Notes: a model not told the origin generated them from the sequence alone. DNA of 64,000 nucleotides from Gemmatimonadota bacterium (GCA_026387915.1 JAPLKS010000014.1:1-64000); one strand, 5' to 3'; numbered from the stretch's first letter, positions 8,449 to 18,396 are shown. Made by a program: numbers and translations.

Positions 8449-9019
8449 GGGTGTATTCCCGGAGTAACGGCGTGCCGAGCTCTTCTCGCAAGCGCTTGCG
8501 TGCCACAAACAGGTGCTGCCGCGATCGAACTTCTGTCATCTTGAGCGCCTCGGCGATCTGGCCGTGGGTCCAACCTTCGAGATCGTGCAGCAACACGACT
8601 TCGCGTTGCGTGGGATTCAATACCGCGAGTGCCACTTGGAGCCGGTCCCCGAGTTCCGCTGTGGTCGCATCGTTGAGTGGAGAGTCTGGCGCTTCGGCAA
8701 TCTCCGGCAACAGTTCCAACGTTTCGCGAACCTTGGAATAACTCCGATGGCTGAGGGCTCGATTGCGCACCACCGTCAACAGCCAGGGGGCCACGCGTCC
8801 GGAATCACGACAGTCCTCCAAACGGTCCAACACCTTCACAAAGGCATCCTGACAGACATCTTCGGCGTCCTGCCGATTCCCAACCACGCTCATCGCCACT
8901 GCAAATGCCGCTCGGTAATACCGCCGAACTAGCGCGTCGGCGGCATCGCTGTCGCCGCCGAGGGTACGCGCGACGAGGTCGGCGTCGGAGAGAATAGGTT
9001 CTGGATTCGACACTGACAT
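8441..9019 (-). CDS. RNA polymerase sigma factor, ECF (RpoE-like)
   Basis: Extracytoplasmic-function sigma factor, 192 aa from the ATG at 9019; a GTG at 9037 would add six residues. Region 2 is clear (DALVRRYYRAAFAVAMSVVG, then QDAEDVCQDAFVKV) and region 4 carries the helix-turn-helix (TQREVVLLHDLEGWTHGQIAEAL). It directs RNA polymerase to a stress regulon. The overlaps with the two downstream genes make a sigma / membrane protein / Spy-like unit. Confidence 0.9.
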   Translation of the reverse strand: MSVSNPEPILSDADLVARTLGGDSDAADALVRRYYRAAFAVAMSVVGNRQDAEDVCQDAFVKVLDRLEDCRDSGRVAPWLLTVVRNRALSHRSYSKVRETLELLPEIAEAPDSPLNDATTAELGDRLQVALAVLNPTQREVVLLHDLEGWTHGQIAEALKMTEVRSRQHLFVARKRLREELGTPLLREYTHD

Positions 9020-9196
9020 CCAATTGACGGGGTGCACGGGGGAAGTGTTAGAGCGCGGGGGGCGGGACGGTCCCCTGCGAACCTCCGGTGGGGTATTTGA
9101 GCCAGTGGCGCTTTGGGAGTAGCTTTCCAGACGAGAACGGTCTCTCTGAGCCGTTTTTCCGCCGGCCCCCCCCTGTTAAACAACGAATCCCCCTTC

Positions 9197-11749
9197 GTGC
9201 CCGGTACGAATACCCCCTCTCTCGGCCTCGATGCCGCCGAGCCCGCCACCTCGCGCTGGATAGCGCGCGGGGTGAGTCGCCACATTGCGACGCTGACGGT
9301 CTTGCTCACCGGCATCGGGCTTGTGGACGCGCTCGGCGCGCGCATCGACCGTCGCGCGTATGCCCTGATGGCGCTCTGGATGGCCGTGACGCTGGTCGTC
9401 GGGGGGTGGGCGGCCAAGCCACTCAGCGTCTCGACTCGATTGCGCCGGTATGCGTTCTCGCTCGTGCTCGACGTGTTGTTTCTTGGATGGTTGTACCTCG
9501 TACTGAACGCCGCGCAGTTCTTGGGTGCCCCGTTCTTTGTGTACAGTGCATTAGTCGCGATGGCCACATTGCCTCGCCGTGGCGCGATCGCGGTGGGAGT
9601 TCTGGTCGTGGCGGTATACTCGGCGGTCGTGCTCGCCGAGGTGTCTGGGCTGGCGACGGTGGCGTCGCCTCTGGGGCTACCGTCCCTGCGCGGGAACTAT
9701 GGCTTTGCGATGACGTCGATCATTGCTGCGTCTGGGGTGATCGTCATGCTGATGGTCCTGCAAGGGCGATTGATGGATACCATTCGCTCGGCGGAACTTC
9801 GTTTTCAAATGTTGGTGCGCGCCGCGCCCGATATGGTGATGACCTTTGACGTCAACGGGAAATTTGTTGATGTGAACGAAGCCACCCTGCGGCAGTCCGG
9901 CTACACCTGGGAAGAGATCAAGCGCCTCCCGAATACGAGTTTCTTCCCGCTCGAGGATTGGCCGAAGGTGCTGGACGCGCGCGCTCGCAACTTGCGTGGC
10001 GAAGTGGCCGCGATGGTGGTGCGCTATGTGCGAAAGGATGGCGAAGTGCGGTGGGTGGACCTCACTAGTTCGCCATTTCAGCATTCGGGGCATATCGACG
10101 CGGCGCTCGTGATTGCGCGCGACATCACCGAACAAAAACGGCAAACGGACGTCATGCGGGCGAACGACGAGCGATTCCGGCTGATTCTCAGTTCCGTGAA
10201 GCTCAGTTTCTATACGATTGACCTCGCGGGACGAGTGTCGGCGCTGTACGGGGAGTGGGCGCGCCGTCATCCAGAGCACGTGGAGCGCATGGTCGGGCAG
10301 CGCGCACCGGAGATTTTCCCGGATGAGACGGCGGCGCTGCACGAGGCAGCCTTCGACCGCGTGCTTGCCGGTGAGGACGTGACCCTCGAATTCACCATGA
10401 CGATGCCGGGGTCGACTGAGCCGCGATCATTCCGCACGACACTCGCGCCGCTACGTGATGCCGATGGCCGAGTGACGGGCGGAGCGGCGGTGTGGGCGGA
10501 CGTCACCGAGGCGGTAGAGGCAGAACGCGATCGTGAACAACTTCTCGCGCGGCTCGCCGAGGCCGAGCGGCTCGACTCACTCGGTCAGCTGGTGTCTGGT
10601 GTGGCGCACGAACTGAATAATCCGCTCGCGGCGATTCTCAGCTTCACCGAGGATTTGCTGGATGATGTACGCCCCAACGACGATCGGATGGCGCTGCAGG
10701 TGATTCAGTCGCAGGCGCTCCGGTCGCGCACGATCGTGCGCGACCTGTTGACCTTCGTGCGGCAGGGCGATCACCGTCCACGCAAACTTGATTCACCGGG
10801 TCATGTGCTCGAAACGCTGTTGCGCGCCGTGCAGCCGGGGATGAACACACAGGGCGTACGGTTCACGGCCACCGTAACAGACGGTGACACGCCGCTCGAT
10901 CTCGACCGCGCCGGATTTGAGCAGGTGGTCACCAACCTGCTGACGAATGCCGCGCACGCGGCTGGCGCTGGTGGAGCGGTGCGGTTGCACGCGTTACGAG
11001 AGGGCGATGCCTTTGTGGTGCGCGTGGAGGACACGGGCTCGGGGGTGGACGCCGAACATTTCGCGCGCATTTTCGATCCCTTCTTTACCACGAAGCCGAC
11101 CGGTCAAGGCGTGGGGCTGGGATTATCGGTTTCGATGGGCATTGTGCGGGCGCACGAGGGCTCGCTCGAAGTTGAGAATCTTGCCGCCGAGGCGGGCGGG
11201 GGTGCTCGCTTCACGATGCGTATTCCCGTGTCGTCGGATCCGGCGCCGATGATTCCGGCACGGTCGAGTCGCGGGATGCCGGTGGTGCGCGAGTTGACGC
11301 TCGAGTCCACGCCTGGGGCGTTACCGGTGCGCAAACCCAGTTTGTTGGTGATCGATGATGAAGCACCGATTCGCGCTGGCCTCCGGCGGTATTTTGAGCG
11401 GCGCGATTGGATCGTGGATGAAGCCGTGGACGGTGCGGAAGCGCTCGGCAAGTTGTCGCGACGAGACGCGGTGGTGCGGTTTGACGTGGTGTTGTGTGAT
11501 CTCAAGATGCCCGGTTTCTCTGGGCAGGAGTTGGTCGAACGGCTTCAATCAGAGTCGCCGGAGATGCTCCGGCGTATGATCATCTCAACGGGTGACGCGA
11601 TGGCCCGCGACGTGATTGATTTTCTTGCTGACGTGCAGGTGCCGGTGCTCGAGAAGCCGTTTGAGTTGGTGACGTTGGAGGAGCTGGCCAATAAGATTCT
11701 TGGCGCCGTAACATCGCCGGTCGCGAGCCCTGGGGCTCCTAGCCAGTGA
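9197..11749 (+). CDS. Membrane hybrid histidine kinase (PAS-PAS-HisKA-HATPase-REC)
   Basis: Two-component sensor, about 850 aa. The start is uncertain: GTG 9197 is used here, a TTG at 9113 is the longest option, and no strong ribosome-binding site is seen. An N-terminal block of about six transmembrane helices (residues 20-190) is followed by two PAS domains (about 205-445), a HisKA box with the phosphorylated histidine in SGVAHELNNPLAAI, an HATPase with VEDTGSG and GVGLGLSVSMG, and a C-terminal receiver with the aspartate in VVLCDLKMPG and the lysine in VLEKPFE. It stands alone, divergent from the sigma factor gene. A run of eight C at about 9168-9175 precedes the likely start. Confidence 0.85.
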   Translation: MPGTNTPSLGLDAAEPATSRWIARGVSRHIATLTVLLTGIGLVDALGARIDRRAYALMALWMAVTLVVGGWAAKPLSVSTRLRRYAFSLVLDVLFLGWLYLVLNAAQFLGAPFFVYSALVAMATLPRRGAIAVGVLVVAVYSAVVLAEVSGLATVASPLGLPSLRGNYGFAMTSIIAASGVIVMLMVLQGRLMDTIRSAELRFQMLVRAAPDMVMTFDVNGKFVDVNEATLRQSGYTWEEIKRLPNTSFFPLEDWPKVLDARARNLRGEVAAMVVRYVRKDGEVRWVDLTSSPFQHSGHIDAALVIARDITEQKRQTDVMRANDERFRLILSSVKLSFYTIDLAGRVSALYGEWARRHPEHVERMVGQRAPEIFPDETAALHEAAFDRVLAGEDVTLEFTMTMPGSTEPRSFRTTLAPLRDADGRVTGGAAVWADVTEAVEAERDREQLLARLAEAERLDSLGQLVSGVAHELNNPLAAILSFTEDLLDDVRPNDDRMALQVIQSQALRSRTIVRDLLTFVRQGDHRPRKLDSPGHVLETLLRAVQPGMNTQGVRFTATVTDGDTPLDLDRAGFEQVVTNLLTNAAHAAGAGGAVRLHALREGDAFVVRVEDTGSGVDAEHFARIFDPFFTTKPTGQGVGLGLSVSMGIVRAHEGSLEVENLAAEAGGGARFTMRIPVSSDPAPMIPARSSRGMPVVRELTLESTPGALPVRKPSLLVIDDEAPIRAGLRRYFERRDWIVDEAVDGAEALGKLSRRDAVVRFDVVLCDLKMPGFSGQELVERLQSESPEMLRRMIISTGDAMARDVIDFLADVQVPVLEKPFELVTLEELANKILGAVTSPVASPGAPSQ

Positions 11750-11761
11750 CCGTGGCAGGTA

Positions 11762-11782
11762 GCCCGACTGTAACGGTCGGGC
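11762..11782 (+). terminator. Hairpin after the hybrid kinase
   Basis: Seven-base perfect arms GCCCGAC and GTCGGGC with a seven-base loop, 12 bases after the kinase stop. It has no U-tract, so it may be a weak terminator or a stabilising 3' hairpin. Confidence 0.35.
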
Positions 11783-11893
11783 CCCATGGGCTGGCAACGA
11801 TGTTAAAGGATGGTGCGTATTCCCTCCACGGCGAGTAATTTCCCCGCTTCACTCGTAGCATGGTGGCGGCCGGCCTCTCAGGTGTGAAATCGA

Positions 11894-13420
11894 ATGGCAT
11901 TCCGAAGCTCCACAACCGTTAGACTGGTTATGGCCGAGTTGGCGTGTGCGGCAACGCTTGCGGCCGGTATTGTTGCGTGCGCCCCTCCATCGACGGTGGG
12001 CGGCGTGCCGGCGACGGCGGTGTCACCCTCTAGCGTGTGGAAGGCGCCGGCCGACGCAGGGCGAGCACCGGCGGCAGTCGCTGCGGCCGCGACTGCGGCG
12101 CAAACACCAGCGGTACCGGGCGTGCCACTTTCGCAGTTGACACCCAACTCGGCGCCGCTCGGTTTGGCCGATGTCGTCTCGCTTTCCCTCGCCAACAACC
12201 CGCAGACCCGCGCCTCGTGGGCGACGGCGCGTGCCGCCGCTGCCACGTATGCGTCGGCGAGTGGTCGTTGGTTGCCCACGGCTTCGATTGATGTGGTCGG
12301 TGGGCCGGCCAAGGCGATTTCGTCGAACCCTGCTCGCGTTCCTACCGATCGTACCACGACGACGGCCGCTCTCTCGGTGCAGTACCTGCTCTGGGATTTC
12401 GGCGCCCGCGGTGGCGCGCAGGCCGCGGCACACGAGGCACTGTTTGCCGCCGACTTTACGCATAACGCGACGGTGCAGGCCGTGGTCCTCGCGGCCGAAG
12501 GGAGCTACTTCAACTATCAAGCGAGCCGCGGGTTGTACGACGCCTCGCAGCAGACGGTGCGCACGGCGCAGACGAATCTCGCGGCGGCGGAACGGCGCCA
12601 CGATGTTGGTCTCGCGACGATTGCCGATGTGTTGCAGGCGCGTACTGCACTCGCGCAGTCACAACTCGCCGCGCAGACGGCCGATGGCAATCAACAGGCG
12701 GCGCGCGCGCAGCTCGCGCTCGCGGCGGGGTTGCGTGCCAATGTGTCCTTCGATGTGGTGGCTGACACCGGCGCGGCGCCGGTGGTGGCGCTCGCCGAGA
12801 ATGTGGATTCGTTGATTGATCGCGCGATGCGCGATCGTCCGGATGTGTCGGCGGCGCGTGCGCTCGCGCGGCAGAGCGAAGCGCAGGTTCGCACGGCGCG
12901 CTCGAACACGTTGCCCACGGTTTCACTCGGTGGCAGCACTGGGCAGGCGTATTCGAACAATCCCGCGCTCGAGGGGAAAACCTTCGCGCTCACATTCGGC
13001 ATGTCGGTGCCGCTGTTTACCGGCACATCGCGTGACTACGACCTCGCCGCGGCCAAGGAAAATGCCACGGCGGCAATTGCGAGAGCGTCGCAGGCGCAGC
13101 TGTTGGCGGCGGCGCAGGTGTACACGTCGTACCATGCGTTGCGCACCGCGACGTTGCGCGTGTCGACTGCTGGCGAACTGCTCACCAGCGCCACGCGCTC
13201 AGAAGAAGTGGCGCGTGGGCGGTATGCCGAAGGTGTTGGCAGTATTCTCGATTTGTTGAGCGCGCAAAATGCGCTTGCCGACGCGCGCGCACAGTCCGTG
13301 CAATCGCGTTGGACCTGGTACCTCGCGCTCAGCCAACTGGCGCGCGACGTGGGCGTGTTGAGCCCGCGTGGTGATGCGAATCTGACCCTGCGCCCCGATA
13401 CCACGGGGAGAAACCGATGA
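11894..13420 (+). CDS. TolC/NodT-family outer-membrane efflux lipoprotein
   Basis: Outer-membrane channel of a tripartite efflux pump, 508 aa. The N-terminus has a signal with a lipobox-like cysteine (GIVAC, about residue 32), so it is probably lipidated as in the OprM/NodT group. An Ala/Pro/Thr-rich linker precedes two OEP-type coiled-coil repeats, visible as QTRASWATARAAAATY in the first half and VSAARALARQSEAQVRTA in the second, with LPTVSLGGSTGQAY between. First gene of an efflux operon; the stop overlaps the adaptor start by ATGA. Confidence 0.88.
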   Translation: MAFRSSTTVRLVMAELACAATLAAGIVACAPPSTVGGVPATAVSPSSVWKAPADAGRAPAAVAAAATAAQTPAVPGVPLSQLTPNSAPLGLADVVSLSLANNPQTRASWATARAAAATYASASGRWLPTASIDVVGGPAKAISSNPARVPTDRTTTTAALSVQYLLWDFGARGGAQAAAHEALFAADFTHNATVQAVVLAAEGSYFNYQASRGLYDASQQTVRTAQTNLAAAERRHDVGLATIADVLQARTALAQSQLAAQTADGNQQAARAQLALAAGLRANVSFDVVADTGAAPVVALAENVDSLIDRAMRDRPDVSAARALARQSEAQVRTARSNTLPTVSLGGSTGQAYSNNPALEGKTFALTFGMSVPLFTGTSRDYDLAAAKENATAAIARASQAQLLAAAQVYTSYHALRTATLRVSTAGELLTSATRSEEVARGRYAEGVGSILDLLSAQNALADARAQSVQSRWTWYLALSQLARDVGVLSPRGDANLTLRPDTTGRNR

Positions 13421-14664
13421 ATGTGATGAAGCAGTCCGTGCCGCGCGCGCTGGCGGTGGTCGTGTTGGCGCTCGTAAGCAGCGCGGCCGCGTGTAGCAAA
13501 CCGCCCGCTCCTACGAAGCCGCCGGTGCCGGTGACGGTGGCCACGGCCGAACGAGGCGCCGCGCCATATCGCGTGAATGCGAACGGCATTGTTGAGCCGC
13601 TGCAGGCGGTGTCGGTGCAGTCGCAGGTGGGCGGCGTGCTCAAGAGCGTGCTGTTCCGCGAAGGGGACGAAGTCAAGGTGGGGCAGGTGTTGTTTGAGAT
13701 TGACCCCATTCCGTATCGCGCGGCATTGCAGCAAGTGCAGGCGGTGCTCGAACGCGATCGCGCGCAGTACGAGAATGCCAAGCGTGACGCCGATCGCTAC
13801 GCTGCGCTTGCGCAGCGCGACTTTGTGACGCGGTCGCAGGCCGACCAGGCGCTCTCGAATGCTGCGGCGCTCAAAGCGGTGCTCTCGGCGGACGAAGCGA
13901 ATGTCGCCACGGCGCAGTTCAATCTCGACAACGCCACGGTGCGCGCGCCGGTCGCCGGCAAGACCGGCAGTCTGCTCGTGCGACTCGGGAATCTTGTGCG
14001 GCCCGGTGCCTCCACGCCGCTCGTAGTGATCAATCAGATTCACCCGATTCTCGTACGCTTCTCGGTGCCGGAGCGTGAGCTCGCGCTGGTGCAACAGTAT
14101 TCGCGTAGCGGGGCACTCAAAGCCTTTGCGTTGGTCGGCGTTGGCAGTGCGACCACGGCGATTGAGGGCGCGCTGAGTTTTGTCGATAACGGGGTGGATA
14201 CCACCACCGGCTCCGTGACGCTCAAAGCCAAGTTCCAGAATGACGAGAACCTGCTCTGGCCTGGGCAGTTCGTGCCGGCGCAGTTGGAGTTGTTTGTCCA
14301 GAACAGTGCGGTGCTTGTACCGAGCGCCGCCATTCAAACGGGGCAGGATGGCCTCTTTGTCTTTGTGCTCGACAAGGACGGCAAGGCGCAAATGCAGCCT
14401 GTGACCGCCGGACGCGCCGTGGGCGATCGTACGGTGATCGATACCGGACTGAATGGTGGCGAGCAGGTGGTGGTGGACGGTCAGTCGCGGCTCTCGGTGG
14501 GCGCGAAGGTCGAGGTAAAAACTGGCGCCGCCAAGACTGAGGGGAAGGCGGACGCCAAGTCCGACGCCAAGTCCGACGCCAAGCCCGACGCCAAGCCCGA
14601 CGCCAAGCCCGACGCCAAGCCCGACGCCAAGCCCGACGCCAAGCCGAAGGGCGGCGCGAAGTGA
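13417..14664 (+). CDS. RND efflux periplasmic adaptor with Asp/Lys-rich tail
   Basis: Membrane fusion protein of an RND pump, 415 aa. A lipoprotein-type signal ends at AAACSK (about residue 26). The lipoyl halves (VQSQVGGVLKSVLFREGDEV and ATVRAPVAGKTGSLLVRLGN) flank an alpha-helical hairpin, and a beta-barrel domain follows. The last 40 residues are an unusual low-complexity tail of DAKS/DAKP units ending KPKGGAK, encoded by eight 12-base repeats. Coupled by overlaps to the channel gene before and the pump gene after. The tail is not part of the usual family and is probably disordered. Confidence 0.9.
   Translation: MNVMKQSVPRALAVVVLALVSSAAACSKPPAPTKPPVPVTVATAERGAAPYRVNANGIVEPLQAVSVQSQVGGVLKSVLFREGDEVKVGQVLFEIDPIPYRAALQQVQAVLERDRAQYENAKRDADRYAALAQRDFVTRSQADQALSNAAALKAVLSADEANVATAQFNLDNATVRAPVAGKTGSLLVRLGNLVRPGASTPLVVINQIHPILVRFSVPERELALVQQYSRSGALKAFALVGVGSATTAIEGALSFVDNGVDTTTGSVTLKAKFQNDENLLWPGQFVPAQLELFVQNSAVLVPSAAIQTGQDGLFVFVLDKDGKAQMQPVTAGRAVGDRTVIDTGLNGGEQVVVDGQSRLSVGAKVEVKTGAAKTEGKADAKSDAKSDAKPDAKPDAKPDAKPDAKPDAKPKGGAK
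14551..14646 (+). repeat. Eight tandem 12-bp repeats inside the adaptor gene
   Basis: Unit GACGCCAAGYCC, eight near-identical copies in frame. The first two end in TCC (Ser), the next five in CCC (Pro), the last in CCG (Pro). Being a multiple of three, copy-number changes would alter tail length without a frameshift. Confidence 0.95.
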
Positions 14665-17600
14665 ACTTCACCGCGCTGTTCATTCGCCGGCCGGTGATGA
14701 CCACGCTCCTCAGCGTGGCGGCACTCGTGTTTGGCGCGCTGGCGTATACCAAGCTGTCGGTGAGCGATCTGCCGACGGTGGATTTTCCAACGGTCACGGT
14801 GAGTGCGTCGCTCCCAGGGGCGAGCCCCGAGACGATGGCCTCGGCCGTGGCGACGCCGCTCGAAAAGCAGTTCACGACGATCGCCGGGCTCGACAACATG
14901 ACGAGCACCAGCGCCCTCGGCTCCACGTCAATCACGCTGCAGTTTACGCTCGACCGAAACATTGACGCCGCCGCGCAGGACGTGCAGTCGGCCATCAGTA
15001 AGACGCTGCGTGAGTTGCCGCCTGGCATCATTCCGCCGTCGCTGAGTAAGCAGAACCCGGCCGATCAGCCGATTCTGTACATGAACTTTCGTTCCAAGAC
15101 GCTGCCGCTCTCGCAGCTCGACGAACTGATTCAAAATCAAGTCTCGCAGCGCCTCTCCACCGTGAGCGGCGTGGCGCAGGTCTCGATTCTCGGCACGCAA
15201 AAGTATGCGGCGCGCGTACAGGTGGATCCGCGCAAGCTCGCGGCGCGCGGTATCGGCATTGACGAGGTGGCGTCCGCTGTTTCGAGTCAGAATGTGAATC
15301 TCCCCACGGGCGTGCTCTGGGGGCCGACCAAGGCGTACACGCTCAACGCCAACGGTCAGCTAGTGAACGCGGCGCAGTTTCAGGAAGTGATTGTCGCCTA
15401 TCGCAATGGCGCGCCGGTGCGGCTCAAGGATGTTGGCCGCGTCGTGGACGATGTGCAGAACAGCCGTCTCGCCGGCTGGTTCAAAGACACGCGCGCCATT
15501 TCGGTTGGTGTGCAGAAACAACCGGGCACGAACACCGTGGAAGTGGCCGACGCCATCAAGGCCATGCTCCCCAAGATTCGTGCGCAGTTGCCGCCGGCGG
15601 TGGAGTTTGAAATTTTCTACGACCGGTCGCAGGGCATTCGCGAGTCGGTGCACGACGTGAAGTTCACGCTAGGCCTCACGGTGGTGCTCGTGGTGCTCGT
15701 GATTTTCATGTTCCTGCGCAATGTGTCGGCGACGGTCATTCCCAGTTTGGCGCTGCCGATGTCGCTCGTGGGCACGTTCTCGGTGATGTACGCGCTCGAT
15801 TACAGTCTCGACAACTTGAGTCTGATGGCGCTCACCCTCGCGGTGGGGTTTGTAGTGGACGACGCCATTGTGATGCTCGAGAATATTGTGCGCCACATGG
15901 AAATGGGAAAGAAGCCCATGCAAGCCGCGCTCGACGGCGCGGCGGAAATCGGGTTCACGATTTTGTCCATGACGGTGTCGCTCGTGGCGGTGTTTATTCC
16001 GCTGCTGTTCATGAGTGGTATTGTGGGGCGCTTGTTCCGCGAGTTTGCGGTGACCATTGCGGTGGCGATTCTCGTGTCGGGTGTGGTGTCACTCACGCTC
16101 ACGCCCATGCTGGCGTCGCGCTTTCTCACAGAAGAGCGCCTGCACGGCAAGAAGAACTGGTTGCTGGATGCCTTTGAAGCGCTTTATCAAGCGGCATTCC
16201 GCGCGTACCGCCGGTCGCTCACTTGGGTGATGCAGCATCGGCCGATTGCGCTGGTGGCGTCGGCGGCAGCGCTCGTGATGACGGCGGTCGCGTTCCAAAT
16301 GGTGTCGAAGGGATTTTTCCCCTCGGAAGATCAGGGCCGTCTCACGGCGAGCACCGAAACAGCGCAGGGCACGTCGTACGAAGAGACGGTGCGCCACCAG
16401 AAGGAGGTCGTGCGGCTCGTGCTGCAGGACACCGAGAATGTGGACGCGCTTATCTCGAACGTCGGCACAGGGCAGGGTGGCACGTCCGGCACCGCCAACC
16501 AGGGCCGTTTCACGGTCCGGTTGAAGCCGCGGGCCCAGCGCAGATTCTCGGCTGACGAGTTGATCCCGATGTTGTCGAAGCGCACGCGCGGCGTGCCGGG
16601 CATGGCCGTGTATTGGCGCAATGAGCCGGTGATTCCGATTGGCGGCCGTACCTCCAAGGGGTTGTATCAGTACACGTTGACGGGCGCGGACCTTTCGGCG
16701 CTCTACAAGGCGGGGCAGGACGTTGAGCAAAAGCTCAAAACGGTGCGCGGCGTGACCGACGTGACCACCGATTTGCAGATTGCCAACCCGCAGGCCAGTG
16801 TGGAACTCGACCGCGACCGCGCGGCGCTCTACGGCGTAACGCCGGAGCAGATTGAGCAGGCGCTGTACAATGCGTACGGATCGCGGCAGGTGTCGACGAT
16901 CTACACGGCGAACAATGAATATTGGGTGATTCTCGAGTTGCTCCCCGATTTTCAGAAGGATCTGAGCGCGCTCGACTTACTGTACGTGCGCGCGCGCAAC
17001 GGTCGGCTCGTGCCCCTCTCGAGCGTGACGCACGTCGAACGCAAGCTTGGCCCGATGCTTCTGAATCACACGCTGCAGCAGCCGAGCGTGACGCTGAGTT
17101 TCAATCTCGCGGCAGGCACGGCGCTGGGCGATGCGGAAGATGCGATTGTTGTGGCCATGCGCGGGGTGATTCCCGATGGCATATCGGCTGGCTTCTACGG
17201 CGCGGCGCAGGTGTTTCAGGAGACGCAGAAGGGACTGCTCGTGCTGTTCGTGATTGCGATCTTCGTGATTTACATTGTGCTCGGCGTGTTGTACGAGAGC
17301 TTTATTCACCCGCTGACGATTTTGAGCGGCATTCCCTTTGCGGCATTTGGTGCGTTGCTCACGTTGTTGCTGACCCGCACGGAGCTGACCGTGTATGCGT
17401 GGGTCGGCATCATTATGCTCGTGGGGCTCGTGAAGAAGAACGCCATTATGATGGTGGACTTTGCCACGGACGCCGAGCGGAAGGGGAAGGGTGCGTTTGA
17501 CGCGATCTTTGAGGCGTGCATGGTGCGGTTCCGGCCGATCACGATGACGACGATGGCCGCGCTGGTGGGGACGTTACCCATTGCGCTGGGCAATGGCGCG

Positions 17601-17801
17601 GGGGCGGAGAGTCGTCGTCCGCTCGGCATTGCGGTGGTGGGCGGACTCGCGTTCTCGCAGCTGATTACGCTGTATGTGACGCCAGTGGTGTATACGTATT
17701 TTGATGATTGGGTCACGCGAAAGGCGCGGAAGGCCGCGCGTGATGGTGTCGTGGTCGCGCATGGCGCGCCAGGCGCGGATACGTCGGCAGTGATCTCGTA
17801 G
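14661..17801 (+). CDS. RND efflux transporter, HAE1 type (AcrB/MdtB-like)
   Basis: Inner-membrane drug/proton antiporter, 1046 aa, the usual length for HAE1 pumps. GTG start overlapping the adaptor stop (GTGA). The first helix is FIRRPVMTTLLSVAALVFG, followed by a large periplasmic loop. The TM4 proton-relay pair is GFVVDDAIVMLENIV and a conserved C-terminal helix is GIIMLVGLVKKNAIMMVD. Together with the channel and adaptor it forms a complete tripartite pump for hydrophobic or amphiphilic compounds. No dedicated TetR or MarR regulator is seen next to it. Confidence 0.95.
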   Translation: MNFTALFIRRPVMTTLLSVAALVFGALAYTKLSVSDLPTVDFPTVTVSASLPGASPETMASAVATPLEKQFTTIAGLDNMTSTSALGSTSITLQFTLDRNIDAAAQDVQSAISKTLRELPPGIIPPSLSKQNPADQPILYMNFRSKTLPLSQLDELIQNQVSQRLSTVSGVAQVSILGTQKYAARVQVDPRKLAARGIGIDEVASAVSSQNVNLPTGVLWGPTKAYTLNANGQLVNAAQFQEVIVAYRNGAPVRLKDVGRVVDDVQNSRLAGWFKDTRAISVGVQKQPGTNTVEVADAIKAMLPKIRAQLPPAVEFEIFYDRSQGIRESVHDVKFTLGLTVVLVVLVIFMFLRNVSATVIPSLALPMSLVGTFSVMYALDYSLDNLSLMALTLAVGFVVDDAIVMLENIVRHMEMGKKPMQAALDGAAEIGFTILSMTVSLVAVFIPLLFMSGIVGRLFREFAVTIAVAILVSGVVSLTLTPMLASRFLTEERLHGKKNWLLDAFEALYQAAFRAYRRSLTWVMQHRPIALVASAAALVMTAVAFQMVSKGFFPSEDQGRLTASTETAQGTSYEETVRHQKEVVRLVLQDTENVDALISNVGTGQGGTSGTANQGRFTVRLKPRAQRRFSADELIPMLSKRTRGVPGMAVYWRNEPVIPIGGRTSKGLYQYTLTGADLSALYKAGQDVEQKLKTVRGVTDVTTDLQIANPQASVELDRDRAALYGVTPEQIEQALYNAYGSRQVSTIYTANNEYWVILELLPDFQKDLSALDLLYVRARNGRLVPLSSVTHVERKLGPMLLNHTLQQPSVTLSFNLAAGTALGDAEDAIVVAMRGVIPDGISAGFYGAAQVFQETQKGLLVLFVIAIFVIYIVLGVLYESFIHPLTILSGIPFAAFGALLTLLLTRTELTVYAWVGIIMLVGLVKKNAIMMVDFATDAERKGKGAFDAIFEACMVRFRPITMTTMAALVGTLPIALGNGAGAESRRPLGIAVVGGLAFSQLITLYVTPVVYTYFDDWVTRKARKAARDGVVVAHGAPGADTSAVIS

Positions 17802-17832
17802 GCGAAGGATTTCCCCCTCACGGAGTTGATGG

Positions 17833-18396
17833 ATGATTGCGTATGGTGCGAAGGAACTCGCGGCGTCTTTTCGGACGGTGCGGAAGAACACGGTGCAGGC
17901 CGCTGAGGAAATTCCTGAAGAGCATTACGACTTTGTAGCGGCGCCGGGCGGTATGTCGGTGCGCGCGATGCTTTCGCATATGGTGTGGGGGCCGCAGCTG
18001 CATCTCGACTTTCACCGCACGCGCCGCATCACGACGCTGCAGGGCTATGACTTTGGCGCGCTGATGGCGCAGGCGCAGGCCTTTATGAAGGAGCCGCGGA
18101 GCAAGGCGCAGATCATTGAGTTGCTCAAGACGGACGGCGAGGCCTTTGCGCAGTGGATGGAAGGTTTGAGCTCGGAGTTCCTGAACGAGACGTATACCGA
18201 CCCGATGGGTGCGAACCCGAAGTCGCGGTTTGAGAGTCTGCTGGGCGCCAAGGAGCATGAGATGCACCATCGCGCGCAGGTGATGATGATGTCGCGGATG
18301 GTGGGTGTGGTGCCGCATCTGACGCGCGTGGGGCAGGAGCGGGCGGCGGCTCGGGCGGCGGCGGCCGCCGCCGCGGCGGCAAAGCCGACCCCCTAG
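17833..18396 (+). CDS. DinB-family protein
   Basis: Four-helix-bundle DinB/YfiT-like protein, 187 aa. The metal-ligand histidines expected in this fold are visible in MLSHMVWGPQ (about residue 50) and KEHEMHHRAQVM (about 140-148). Family members include thiol-dependent transferases, but most have no known function. The C-terminus is an Ala-rich run (about 175-184). Start at ATG 17833 with GGAG about eight bases before it. It follows the pump gene by 31 bases, possibly as an operon tail. Confidence 0.8.
   Translation: MIAYGAKELAASFRTVRKNTVQAAEEIPEEHYDFVAAPGGMSVRAMLSHMVWGPQLHLDFHRTRRITTLQGYDFGALMAQAQAFMKEPRSKAQIIELLKTDGEAFAQWMEGLSSEFLNETYTDPMGANPKSRFESLLGAKEHEMHHRAQVMMMSRMVGVVPHLTRVGQERAAARAAAAAAAAAKPTP

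Noticed and set aside
9168-9175. Frameshift in the hybrid kinase gene at a run of eight C
   Set aside because: The run lies before the likely start codon, and all domains downstream are in one frame, so no disruption is needed.
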